NCBI GenBank assembly: GCA_033558025.1
Contig: JAUCEF010000005.1
Location: 3,534,001 to 3,598,000 of the forward strand
Direction of reading: 5' to 3'
Length of the DNA stretch: 64,000 nucleotides
DNA from: Phytophthora sp. 'mugwort'
Lineage: Eukaryota > Oomycota > Peronosporomycetes > Peronosporales > Peronosporaceae
The position numbers and the translations under genes are program-made. Positions 52,861 to 63,948 of the stretch are shown piece after piece (within the stretch, counting starts at the first letter, position 1; the number at the start of each line of letters is the position of its first letter). The notes under the pieces were generated by a model. The model saw only the letters and a program-made list of their open reading frames with translations, was not told the DNA's origin and did no database searches.

Positions 52861-54458
52861 ATGACAGCGGCAGTGATGTTTGCGGGCGTGGACATTGGCG
52901 GAACGGGCGTTAAAGTGGGCATCGTGACGTCGGAAGGCGTCGTGGTAGCACGCGAGCAGGAAAACTACCATCCGGACAAGCACGAGCCGCAGAACGTCGT
53001 GGACCTGGCCGTCGCTGTGCTGCACAAAGTGCTCCAGACGGTGCGTCTTCTAAACCTGTAGCTTCTACGGTGTAAGCTCGGCTCACTAGTCGTACGTGAT
53101 GTTGGCAGACCCGGTTGGGATTGGGGGATCTGGAGGCCGTCGGAGTGGGCTGCCCCGGTGTCATGGAGGCTGGTGGCGTCATCCACGCCGCTGCCAACTT
53201 CCCGTCTTGGACGGACGTGCCACTCCAGCAATTGCTTACTAATACCCTTGGCAGACCGGTGAGTACGGGGGGGAGGGGGGGGCGGGGCTTGGAAATGGGT
53301 TGGTGCTGATGGTGTGACTACTGCTTGATGTTAGGTCACTGTGTGCAATGATGCTGACGCTGCTATTCTAGCGGAGCAGTGGGTGGGTACAGCTAAAGGC
53401 GGCATCAAGGACTTCATCATGCTTAGTACGATTAACTTTTATTTCGTCGAAGTGCATTTCAGTTCGTTTTCTGATGTGAAAACTGCGTTATCAATGTAAG
53501 CTCTCGGTACAGGTGTGGGCTTTGGTGTCGTTGCGAATGGCGAGCTTGTGCGAGGGGGCAATAATGCCATTGAAGGCGGTCATATGGTAATGAACCTACC
53601 CTACCCGTTGGTGGTGCAAATAGCGAAATATCTGGGTACTAAAGGTTGCTGTCGACTTTGTGTAGATTGTTGAACGCAATGGAAGGCCGTGCGGTTGCTC
53701 TCAGAGAGGATGTCTTGAAGCTTACAGCTCGGCTGGAGCACTGATGTCGCAAGCACAGGAGCACTTACGCGCTGGTACGTAACTTTTGCTACGCGTCCTG
53801 GATACGAGACACCAAACACACCTTGATTCGGGTTTGTAGGACGGGACTCAAGCCTGGCTCAATATTCCGAAGCGGACATCAATGCCGAATTCGTTTTCAA
53901 GCATGCCGCTGAAGGCGACGAATTGTGCAAGCATCTGATTGAAGAAGTACGTAGTTAAGCACATGATCTTAGTTTTGATTGGTGGATCTCACTTTGGCTG
54001 ATCATATGCGGTGCTCAACGGAGTAGGCGGCTGACTACCTGGGCTTCGCGTGTGTAACTTTTTGTCGAATGCTGGATCCGGAGGTATATTTTCTGTTGCT
54101 CAATCGGGCTACTCATAACGCAGTGGTGGATTGCGTACAATCTGACTAAATATTGTGTTTTTTGCACAACCTGAAGATCATCGTGCTATCTGGAGGAATT
54201 GCCGAGGCTGGCGAGACATACATCGAGCAAATTCGTCAAGCCTACGCAAAGCACACGTGGACCAAATTCCCCAACCCGGTACGTTACATTCATCGCATTT
54301 CGGGTTTCCGGTATCAGGTTTCCAAGCTGACATGTCATTTGTGTTCCGATTGGTTCTATGTTTCTGCTTAGGTTCGCATTGACAAGGCGAGTGCGGGATA
54401 CAATTCCGGCATCATTGGTGCCGTTGCAGTATGCAAAAAGCAACCCAAGGGAAAGTGA
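52861..54458 (+). CDS. ROK-family (bacterial-type) glucokinase
   Basis: Nine exons: 52861-53040, 53109-53258, 53335-53425, 53501-53586, 53666-53774, 53840-53946, 54027-54083, 54177-54278 and 54372-54458, giving 322 residues with all phases consistent. The enzyme phosphorylates glucose (or a related sugar) with ATP in the cytosol. The N-terminal phosphate motif is GVDIGGTGVKVG. Next come GVGCPGVMEAGGVIHAAANF, the catalytic NDADAA, LGTGVGFGVVANGELVRGG and the ROK zinc motif CGCSQRGCLE, followed by VLSGGIAEAGETY. These are the defining ROK features. The broken paralog ends 303 bp upstream. The ROK type is bacterial in origin; oomycete genes of this kind may come from ancient transfer (inference). 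Confidence 0.92.
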
Positions 54459-55151
54459 AGTTACATGTTGTGTCATGTAGAAGCAGATAGGTGCCGTGGT
54501 TAGGTGCTGTATGCTTTACCTCCACTATCTATACATGTAGTAGATGAAATGAACCCTCCGTGTATCAGCCTGAAGAGCTGTAACAGGTATCGTGTGCCAC
54601 ACTACATGTAGATTTTCGCAAGTAATCAGCCAAATGTGACGTACTTTGAAGTAAGAAGCAGCATCTATCCGAACTATAATGTCTGGCCTCCCATGAGTCC
54701 GAGTACTACAATGCAGCCTGAAGCTCAAGTCTTCAGTCAATATCGAGCTTCGTGGCCCAAGAGTGCGCTGACGGATATAAAACTAGCAAACGAATGGTTC
54801 AGGAATATAAAAAAATGAGTGCTTTTATTTTTTATGCTATCCTATCTCTAACTCGCTGAGTGCAGGCAGGTCTTTCGAAATTCGTAATGCTGAGAAAGTG
54901 AGGACATTGGTCATGTCGGTCTTTGGCGACCGCACCAACGCGTAGTAACGTCGTGAGTTTTCGAGGTCTACATGAACATGTACAGTACCTTCACCGCGAG
55001 TTTGTATACACCTTTGCCCGGCCATAGTGGCTATGTCGCCAAGAAAAGTTGTCCTAAATTTTAGTGTAAGATTACTATAACAAATCATCAATCGAAGTAA
55101 TACTTCTATGAGTTGCCTAAGCCTCAACAAAAGTCAAAGGGTTATCGTGAT
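54459..55151. other. 3' flank of glucokinase with a possible truncated minus-strand exon
   Basis: About 690 bp up to the inverted repeat at 55152. On the minus strand 54837-55022 is open and protein-like (MAGQRCIQTRGEGTVHVHVD, then ENSRRYYALVRSPKTDMTNV) and could be the 3' exon of a gene cut off by the transposon nest, but no other exon is visible. I do not call it as a gene. Confidence 0.35.
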
Positions 55152-55262
55152 AAAGTTTAGGGATAATAAGAAATATATTCCAATATATTCGAAAAATAAA
55201 AAAATGTACCAAATACTCAAAATGTAAAAAAACAATTACCAGGGTGTATACCGGGATGTATA
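55152..55262. repeat. Left arm of the 7.9-kb inverted repeat
   Basis: AT-rich. Matches the reverse complement of 62935-63049 with small indels. Confidence 0.8.
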
Positions 55263-55777
55263 TGCGAAGGACCATAAGGAAGGAGAGCCGGATTTACTTG
55301 AACACGCAATGGCCTAGTGTGATTTGGTCGGTTTTATGACTGAATGGTCACTGGATCGATCCTTGCAAGTGCCATCAGCGAAAGGGGGTCTGGTGTCCCA
55401 TCTAAATGTTCAATTGTCCCTATAAAACTGTCCCAAGTCCCGACGATGTGAAAAACCCTTGTCACACGACATAGAACTGCTAGCGCGACCGATTGTGTGA
55501 AGAGTGAAGCTTGATTGGTCGCGAGTACGCTTCGAGGCGGACACGCAACTGAGAAGTCTTCGAGTGCACTAAACTCCATAAGATGATACCGCTTCCATGA
55601 CCCGGTGTACAGAGATCAACCGCCCACTAAGAGATATGGAAGAGAACGAAAAAATTAAGTTTTTCTCACTGGATATTTTGACTTTTGCTATGTGCTTCAA
55701 GGATCCTACCTGGCAGTTTCCATGCCCCCACCTTGTCAGTCTTCATCTTCCAGCGCAGTACACACGGCAAAGGCAAA

Positions 55778-57060
55778 ATGGAGAGCTACGATGATCAGCC
55801 GCGGCCGAGCTTCTTCGATGAACAGAGCTATGCCAGCAAGCAAGACATCGTTCAAGCCGTAATTCGATACAACCGCACCGTAAATAGACTGATTCGCGTA
55901 ACTTCATGCGATAAGCGGCGCTACAAGGCAGCATGTACGCAGGATGGCTGCGAGTTTGTGGTATAGTTCGCATTTTCGCAGACGTTTAGCTCACCAACGA
56001 AGTTAATCCGGCATTCCTGCGCGCTGTCTGAGGCCACCAAGTCGTCACGCCGCGAAGCAACTGGGAAACAGATCACATTGAACCCATGGTGCGCGAGATG
56101 CTTGTAACAACTGGTAGGGCGCTGCGCAATGTAGAGATTCAGCAGCAGCTGAAGATGACTGGAATTATGGCTTCGTTCATGAACTGTGGGAATGCACTTC
56201 GATATCTTCATTTTGATTTTTTCGGCAGCGATGGTGAGCAGTATATGCTTCTTCCCTCTTACGTCGACGAACTCAACCGTCGCGGCCACAAGACCAACAT
56301 TGAACTCACGAGTGGATTTTCAAGCGCGTGTGTGTTGCCTTTAGAGAAAGTAGCGACTCCTACACGTCGTACCATGAGCGTGGGATTGCCGTGGATGGTA
56401 CCTCCCTGAAAACGTCTACTGGTGGTGTCCTCCTGGTTGCGTGCTTTCGCAACGGAAATATCGAGATTCACATTGTTGTATCGGTGTCGCAATGGAGAAT
56501 AAAGACAACTGGACGTGATTCTTAGCTAGTCTGCTGCCACACCTCCAACCAGCACCAGCATTCCTGACTTCCGACCGCGGCAAGGGTTTAATCCATGCGA
56601 CCAAGGCAACAGCACCAGATATCCCGCACTTTTATTGCTTCCGGCACCCATTGGAAAACTTTAACAAGAAATATAAGTCAAAGCAGTTGAAGGCGCTGGT
56701 GTGGGCGGTGCCGCGTGCGCGGACAGAACTGGAGTATGGCAGGGCGACCGCTGACCTATCTGCAACGAATGAGAACGCGACCAAGTTACTACAGGAGGTG
56801 GGGAAGGAAAAGTGGGCTACCGCTTACAGTCCTTGCACTCGCTTCAAACCCTGACTTCCAGCAACGTCGAATCTACCAACAGCGCGCTGAAGGGAATTCG
56901 CAGTCTTCCAATCCTAGACTGTCTCATGGAGATCGAACGCTACGTGGAACGCGAATAAGGCGGAGAGCTGGGGCGAGTTGACACGCTACGCATCGCACAG
57001 AGTGGACAAGGTGCTTGAACATACCGTCAACGGATCCATCGATGCAAACTCCTCCACAAG
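55778..57060 (+). pseudogene. MuDR-type transposase relic
   Basis: The frame from the ATG at 55778 gives a MuDR N-terminal DNA-binding-like block (PSFFDEQSYASKQDIVQAVI; VTSCDKRRYKAACTQDGCEF) and stops at 55966. The protein continues in shifted frames: REMLVTTGRALRNVEIQQQL and YMLLPSYVDELNRRGHKTNI (56086-56320), HERGIAVDGTSLKTSTGGVL (56380 on), then PHLQPAPAFLTSDRGKGLIH, IPHFYCFRHPLENFNKKYKS and NVESTNSALKGIRSLPILDC (to about 56958). The VDG, SDRGKGL and CFRH motifs are the DDE-type MULE core. At least four frameshifts or stops are present. Confidence 0.8.
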
Positions 57061-57147
57061 TTTTGTTGTGGAGATCAAGTCTAACGGGGTTACATGAAGA
57101 GTGTCAAGTCATTCTTCAGAGCAGATGTACCCAGGTACACTAAGTGA

Positions 57148-57515
57148 TGTAGCCGACATCACTATGACGTCACGGTAATGACGTCACGGATAGGTACCAC
57201 GCATTTGGTACAAAGACCTCAGAGCCACCCAATAGGATAACATCTAGGGTACTTTATAGGTGACTAATAGTTATAGTATGTAGACGCATTAAAAGGGGTC
57301 ACCTATAAATATATTCAGTCTTAAATCTACCTAATTTTCGTAACCGTCCCACAGGTCAGAGACTAGTGAACTGCCGTTCACTGAGAGTTTGTATACTCTC
57401 CGGAAGTCACACTTCCTGTGCGCAACGTGTTGTGTACCCCTTCACACTTGGTAGCACTTGTAGTCAATCCACGCCTACGCGGCTTACTACCTGAAACCTC
57501 TGGGTCCTAGCAACA
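57148..57515 (+). promoter_or_regulatory. Putative Gypsy 5' LTR with promoter signals
   Basis: Starts TGTAGCCGACATCAC and ends CTAGCAACA (TG...CA). It holds two direct copies of TGACGTCACGG (57165-57175 and 57179-57189), a TATA-like TATAAATA at 57304-57311 and a direct transition to gag. The boundaries are guesses because no second LTR is available for comparison. Confidence 0.5.
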
Positions 57516-57570
57516 TGGACCGGAATGAGTTTCTCTTCTGAACGACTCACAGTTTGAGTCCGTTGTCAAG

Positions 57571-60500
57571 ATGGCTGGCTTCTTTGGTATGGATGCCTTG
57601 CATAGCTTGGCATCGCCAACACAAGCTAAGCAGATCGAACGCGTGACCGCGTTCGACATGTATGAGCGTGGACTCATCGAACATGTTCTAAGTAGCCACC
57701 AGGTCCCGGCCACAGAGCCGAACCCGGTCTACCCCAAGCCGTTAAGGCTGAAGGTAAACACTTATGAAGGGAAGGAAGGTGAAAACTTCACTTCTGGGTG
57801 CGAGAAGTAGAGCTCGCAATGGATGCGGCTCTTATCTCTTCCGAGCACCTCGGAGTGGCTTTCGCCCTCTCCAACCTTAGCAGGCGTGCTAAGAGTTGGG
57901 AGTATACGCTGGAAGCGAAAACGACTGGATGATTCGCATCTTGGGCTCAGCTGTGTAAACAGCTTAGAGCCGCGTTCCTCCCGGCGAACTATGAGTACCG
58001 CCAGCGTTCACGCTTCCTGTCATGTAAACAGGGAAGGCGTAAACTGCACGAGTACATCCAGGCGATGCGGCAGCTCACCGCATCCCTCATGGGAAACCCA
58101 CTCCATGAACACATCAAGGTGACGGTGTTCATGGACGGCCTTAAGAGTAGGCCTGGCCCGCACCCAGCTCTTTTTCGGTGCAGGCCATTACTCTGAAAGA
58201 GGCGATCCAAGTCGCCCTCAAGGGGAATACAGTCACCGCCAGGCGCGCACGCCGGCGGCGATGTGATCAGGGGCTGCGACACCAAGTTGCGGGGACCCAA
58301 GCGGGCCAGTTCTCATGGAACTTGGCCTCGCCGAGCAGCATGTTAGTCGCTGCTATAGCTATGGTAATATAGGGCACATGGCACGTGCCTGTCCTGCGGG
58401 GTGACAACGAAAGCGTTTTCTCCAAAGCTCAGCGCGCCCCCATGGACAGGGGACCGCAGGACATAGGTAGAGGCAGAGCGCCCTACTGGGGAAGATCTAA
58501 GTCTTCATGAGCGGTGCGCGGGTGGCGCGCATGGATACTTAGTCGCATTCCCCTCCCAGCGTGCCTCGCGCTTGGGTCTGAGATTCTCAAGCACCCAAAG
58601 GACCCAGTGCATCCTTTAATGAAGGAGTTCGAGAACATGTTGTCCAAGGATCCACCGTCTCAACTCCCACCGGATCGTGGGATCAGGCATGAGATCAGTC
58701 TCGTGCCGGTACAAAGTACTGTGTCACCAGATAACGGCCACTGCCTCAAGAGCAGTGCGAGATCATTATGCCTTCTTCGCTGCAAAGGCAAAGCAGGCAT
58801 GGTGAGGGAATCGAAATTCCCGCACTCGACGCCAACCTTCTGCGTTCGGAAGCCGAACGGGAATTGGCGTCTTGTTCGTGCTTTTAATAAGCCGAACAGC
58901 GCAACGGTGCCGGCCCAGACACCCATCCCGCGAAAGGATGTGTTGTTAAACAACATGGCCGGGTGTGAGTTTTACAGCGCCATGGACCTGGTGGATGGAT
59001 ATTACCAGATCCTGATGCGCGAGAGCGACATCCCTCTCACCGCAGTGAGTTCCCCGGGCGGTATGCTCTGGTAGTGGCTGGTGATGCCACAGGATCTGTC
59101 TAATGCCCCGGCGACGTTCAATCGCCTGGTCACGCAGTTGTTTAGACCACTGTGTGCGTATGCACAGTCGCACTTCGACGACATCTTCGTCCATAGCCGT
59201 GCCGAGGGAGGCAAGACGGCTATGGAGGTGCATTTGGAACTCCTCCGTCGAGTGTTGGAGGGTCATGAGAGCGAACAAGCTCTATGCCAACATCGACAAG
59301 TGCGTCTTCGCGGCGCAAGAGACCAAAGTTCCCGGTTGCTTCGTTAACAACGTTGGCGTTCGAGCCGACCCGAAGAAGGTCAAGGCCATTTCGGCTTGGC
59401 CAACGTCAAGGTCCCAGAAGGACCTGAGGAAGTGGCTGGGCTTAGCCAACTACCTCCATAAGTACAGCGAAGGGTACGCGGGTCTGGCTAGACCTTGGTT
59501 GGAAGAAGGATACCGACTGGCACTGGGGGCGTGAGCACCAGGAAGCCTTTGACAATGTCAAGACAAGCCTTCAGAAGGCGCCTGTCCTGGTACTACCGGA
59601 AAAATCGAAGCCATTTAGTGTCGTCTGCGATGCATCCGGTTATGCAATCGGGTGTGCATTGCTGCAGCACGATGTAGCAGGACGTGGACGAGTGATCTTG
59701 CTTCCGTCCAGGCAGCTTAAGGCTGCCGGACGGAAACACCCCGTTCATGACAAGGAGTTGCTTGCCATGAAGTACGCCTTTGTTAAGTTCCGGGTGCACC
59801 TCCTGGGCTCACAGCCATTTGTGATCTACACAGATCACGCATCCTTACGGACGGCGACAAATTCGCCCCATCTTCCCAAAGGATGGCGAGGTGGCTGTCC
59901 TTCTTCGCGGAACATACTTCCGCGTCGAGTACAAGCCTGGCAAGCTCAACGTGATTGCCGATGCGTTGTCACGCAGGCCGGACTATGAGCTGGCGAACAT
60001 AATCGCGCCACGACCGATCTATATGATCAGATACGCATGGCGTATCGGGGCGACGAAGCCCTGGCACCTCTGGTGCGTTTCCGGGTGGCTGGCAAGGAAG
60101 CCAAGGTCGAGTGGCTCACGCCACGTCGGAGAGCCCGGCTCCGTCGATACGAGTGGGCCGATGGCCTGCTCTACTATCGAGTGGAGCCCCATGAACCCCC
60201 ACGGGTAGTCGTTACAAGCGACGAGGATCTCAAGTTTGACATCCGACAGGAGTCGCACGATGAGCCGTCCAGCGGTCACTTCGGCCGCGAGAAGAACTTC
60301 CAATCGGTGTTGAGTACCTTTGGTGGGCCCAAGTGTACAAGTGGGTCGCACAGTACGTGAATGCATGTGAAACAAGTCAGTAGGTGAAACCCGCCGGGTA
60401 CGCCTCGGCTCCTTTCCAGAACCTGCCCGTTCCAGCGGACTGTTGGAAGTCCATGAGTCTGGACTTCATCTTTGAACTGCCAGCCGACGGCCACGGAAAC

Positions 60501-61345
60501 ACCGGAATCTTGGTGTTCGTGTGCCGTCTGAGCAAGCTGGTGCGACTTGCTCCGGTCCAGGACAAAGTGACCGGGGAACAGGCTGCAAAGCTGTTCCCGG
60601 ATGGCGTTTTCCGCCATCACGGTCTGCCGGAGACAATTGGCTCGGATCGTGACCCGCGGTTTACCGCTGCGTTCTGGGGAACGCTGTTCCAGCTCCTGGG
60701 AACAAGGCTGCACATGTCCGCTGCCGATCATCCTCAGACGGAGGGGCAGACGGAGCGTGTCAACCGTATGCTTGAGGACACTCTACGCAATGTCTGTGCG
60801 GAGGCTCCTCGCACTTGGACAGAACGCCTGCCAGTAGTTGAGTTTGCACTCAACAATGCGGTTCACGCATCGATCGGGTATACCCCATTCTATTCGAATG
60901 GCTTACGCCATCCACGGGTGCCGCTCACTTTGCGAGGCAGCACCCCGTCTTCAGTAGCTAAGTGGGGGAGAGGATCGGAAAGAGCTTTTCTCCCAGGTCT
61001 CGGACATGAGACCGGTTTCCTTGCAGAAACAAGTGGAGTCTGTTATAGACACCAGGCTGAACGTAATCAGCCGTGTCCGTGATGCCATGGCAGCGGCACA
61101 GGACAAACAAAAGGAGTACTCAGACAAACAAGGAAAAGGAAACTTAAACGTGTTTAAAGTGGGTGAATTAGTCCTACGAGACACTAGGAACTTGCCACTC
61201 GCCACGGTAAGCTCCGTTGGGAGCAATAAGCTGAGGCACCGCTTCATTGGACCCTTCGCGGACCGGGCCAGGCATATACCATTGACCTGTCTTAGTCGAT
61301 GACGACCCACCCGTGGACCGTCTGAAGCGGTACCATGATCCGCAG
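57571..61345 (+). pseudogene. Gypsy gag-pol, frameshifted
   Basis: Gag begins MAGFFGMDALHSLASPTQAK. In RT, GNWRLVRAFNKPNSATVPAQ and FYSAMDLVDGYYQILM are followed by a TAG after SPGGMLW (59072-59074), then MPQDLSNAPATFNRLVTQLF and HFDDIFVHS (active-site DD near 59178). RNase H reads FSVVCDASGYAIGCALL and VIYTDHASLRT, then EYKPGKLNVIADALSRRPDY. The integrase has SLDFIFELPADGHGNTGILV, IGSDRDPRFTAAFWGTLFQL and HPQTEGQTERVNRML (D, D and E all present). A run of frameshifts and stops makes it inactive. Confidence 0.85.
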
Positions 61346-61348
61346 GGC

Positions 61349-62394
61349 TCACAAGCCCCAGCTCTTCAAAGCGAGGCTGCGACTCTTCTCTCTGAGCGCG
61401 ACACGGCCAGAAGCCCAGGTCCATTGCGGGAGCGTGGAAGGGGCTCCATACGAAGGAACTCCGGCTGCATACGACGAGTAGGAGCCATAGTGATACGGCT
61501 GGGAGTACGCATGAGGCGCACCCGTCTGGAGCACAGGCCGCAGGAGGCCCCGAACGAGAGACACCTCCCGTTGGACTCGGTCCATGGAGGCCCAAAAGGC
61601 ATCCAGACGTTGGAAGATCTCGTCCACGTCATTCGTACGATGGTCGAGCCATCCTTCAGGGCCGACTAGTCATCGGCCAGACGATTCACCGTCGTCCCGA
61701 ATCGGCCAAAGAACACAGCGCTCCCGGCCTGGGCGGCGGCAGCCCCGCCCTCACCAAGTCCAAGCGCAAGGACTCGACGACGAAGAGCGGCTATTCAACG
61801 AACGGTGGTGGAGCCAAAGGTGGCACACCAGGTCCTGAACCGGACCGAAGGGGCGGCACCTCATACTCGTACTCGCTCGAGGGCACCGCCGCCTCTCCTC
61901 GACCGTAATGGGGGACCCACTACCGCGTGAAGCGTGTGCTCCAGGGCGGCGCGTTTACGGGAAGCGCCAGCTCCGCGTGAAGCGGAGGGGGTACTCGGAG
62001 GCTAAGTGCTCCTGAAAGCCGTACGAACGGCTCCAAGCTGATTGCCCGAAGGCTGTCGCGATCTGGGAACAGAATCGGCGGCGGCTTCGTAAGTAGTTCG
62101 GATTTCTTGCCCGAACGGATTGAGATCGTACAGCCAAGGCCATACCCGCTCATCATGAGCGCTAAAAAAAGCGGAATGCTTCTGCAGTTCTCGAGGGAGC
62201 TGCCGTTTGACCACAACATGGGCAAACTCAATACGCAGATCTCGGAGGTCACGGATGATCTCCAGCGTGAGATCCTGCCGGAGAACTTCGAGTTGTCCTG
62301 GTGAGCAGCGCGTAGACGCCCACTTACAGAAGACGGTCTCGGCCTCTTGGAAAGAGTCACAGTGTTGGGGTATCACGGCTGGATATTCCCACAC
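61349..62394 (-). pseudogene. Antisense ORFs of unknown origin inside the nest
   Basis: Frame 62002-62394 reads MWEYPAVIPQHCDSFQEAET, then LEVLRQDLTLEIIRDLRDLR and DERVWPWLYDLNPFGQEIRT. It continues in other frames (HLASEYPLRFTRSWRFP; SEYEYEVPPLRSGSGPGVPP) to 61349-61627 (DEIFQRLDAFWASMDRVQRE; PYHYGSYSSYAAGVPSYGAP). The amino-acid texture is that of a real protein, in order on one strand but broken by stops. It overlaps the last 300 bp of the Gypsy-direction frame. I do not recognise it; it may be a second gene of the MuDR-like element or part of a third element. Confidence 0.45.
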
Positions 62395-62934
62395 AGGTCG
62401 CAGTCCCGAATGGAGCTCTGGCTTCTTTCGCCGGCACGTGAACTGCTTTATTATAGTCCGCGAGACGGGTTTCCCACGACTTGCGAGCTTCTAGGCTAGA
62501 TTTCAACTGAGTCTTTATTAACATGCTCCTACTCCTACTTACTTTAAACTGCCTAATTAATGCATCCCTTAAGTCGCCGGTTTCTCAATGGGTGGTTCTC
62601 AAGCCATGTATCCTTCCTAAGTGCGATTCGTACCTAAAGGTGTCTTTCGTCTAGGTACGATTCGTACCTAACTGTGTCTCTTGTAAAGTGCAATCCGTAC
62701 TAGCAAGTTGGCCACAACCGGAAGGGCTGCGGCGGTCAGTCGTCCTTAACGCGCTTGCTGACTAGCATTTGTATGATGAATTCAGAGGTATTTCTCCCTG
62801 ATAGGGTTTTCCTCGCTAAAAGAAATACACCAAGATTTGACTGTCGCGGCCTTATCAAGCATTTTTATATATACACACACAGACTGCATCTATTTCCACG
62901 ATGACAGCGAGAGTATCCGTGTGCAGACATCCTG

Positions 62935-63049
62935 GTATGCATCCCGGTATACACCCTGGTGCATTTTTTATATTTTGAGTATTTTTTTTTGATATGTATT
63001 TTATCTTTCAAATATATTGGTATATTTTTTTATTATCCCTAAAGTTTAG
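62935..63049. repeat. Right arm of the 7.9-kb inverted repeat
   Basis: The partner of 55152-55262 in inverted orientation. Confidence 0.8.
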
Positions 63050-63436
63050 CGAATTCGTGAATTGATACTTTATGGCTCAAAAAGTAGGGTTGTTGTAAGT
63101 GCATTGCGCTGACCACGTCCCCACTACATTAGCATACGATGCGAGCAATTGGGCAGAATTGCTGTCAGTCTCCAGGAAGCATCGAATGCTTTATTGTTGT
63201 GCGCGACGCCAAGTAATTCTTCATGTAGATAATGTATTACCGTACTAGGTCCGGTCCTATGATAGGTCCCATGTTGTGACATTTCCAGCATTGACAATAC
63301 TCACAGCATACATTTGAAAAAAAAAAATGTGTTTGGGTTATCAGCTGGTACAAGGACATCGGGGAATAGGAGCAGGATGCTACGTTTCCTATCTGATGAA
63401 TTATCTCCCCCTCCCTACTTGCATTAGACAAACAGG
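63050..63436. other. Intergenic, 387 bp
   Basis: The 3' flank of the last gene and the outer edge of the nest. An A-run lies at 63318-63327. No gene. Confidence 0.5.
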
Positions 63437-63948
63437 CTAATCACTGTCACTGTCGCTGATTACTGGGCTAGCACTGCCGTCGTTGTGTGCGACGGGGCTA
63501 TCATTGCCATCGTTCTTTCCAGCAGCGGGGCTGCTTGCTCTCTCCAGGGAACTCTCAGGAGGAGGTGTACTAGCCTTCGTCTCGTCGTCATCAGAAGGAG
63601 GCGGCGTCTGATTTTGTCCTGTCCGTCGGCGTTTGAACTCACGCACGCTTTCATCGTCATCAAGCTGGTCGTCATACACTCCTCCGCATTCAAAAAGAAT
63701 TTGGGTGCGACGGTCATTCTCGCCTTCCGAGTAATCGCGGCGGTAGACAACAGCTCCACGACGGCGTTTTTCTTCATTCATCTGCAGATGTTAAACAATA
63801 TTGCCATTAGAATCAAAAGTACAAATCAGGAACACTAGTTGGTTTTGTATACCTTTGTCTTCCTGAGCTGGATGCGATTAAAAACATCACTGTACGTGAA
63901 CTTGTTGGACTCGGGATCCAGCATGAATACAACGTGTTGTGATTCGCG
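63437..63948 (-). CDS. 3' part of a possible PAF1 (RNA polymerase II-associated factor) gene
   Basis: Two exons are visible: 63853-63948 (upstream boundary uncertain; the gene continues beyond the window or into further exons) and 63437-63781. The first reads RESQHVVFMLDPESNKFTYS, then DVFNRIQLRKTK. The second goes from MNEEKRRRGAVVYRRDYSEG to an acidic, Ser/Pro-rich tail that ends SDSDSD. The order (a beta strand with FxF-like core, a basic NRIQLRK strand, then a long acidic tail ending DSDSD) recalls the C terminus of PAF1, part of the transcription elongation complex that supports histone modification. The homology is from memory and only moderate. The intron (71 nt) has GTATAC and TGCAG ends. 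Confidence 0.5.

Larger units (their letters stand above)
57148..61669 (+). mobile_element. Ty3/Gypsy retrotransposon, decayed, 3' LTR not found
   Basis: An LTR-like region (57148-57515), gag near 57571-58300, then RT, RNase H and integrase in Gypsy order (integrase last). The coding region fades after SVGSNKLRHRFIGPF and RLKRYHDPQ near 61340. I could not find a second copy of the putative LTR between 61,300 and 62,900, so the 3' end was probably lost. Confidence 0.82.
55152..63049. mobile_element. 7.9-kb nest bounded by about 110-bp inverted repeats (MuDR-like element)
   Basis: 55152-55262 and 62935-63049 are inverted copies of one another. Both carry TTTAGGGATAATAA, then CAATATATT, AATACTCAAAAT and CAGGGTGTATACCGGGATG in the same order. 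Just inside the left end is a MuDR-type transposase relic on the plus strand. A Ty3/Gypsy element follows, and antisense frames fill the rest. I read the repeats as the terminal repeats of the MuDR-like element, with the Gypsy element inserted later. The flanking 9 bp do not clearly match, so the outer boundary could shift by some bases. Confidence 0.7.

Noticed and set aside
61313..61669. 118-codon plus-strand ORF after the Gypsy integrase
   Set aside because: Only its first residues (RLKRYHDPQ) fit Gypsy. The rest appears to be the antisense of a better protein-like minus-strand frame.
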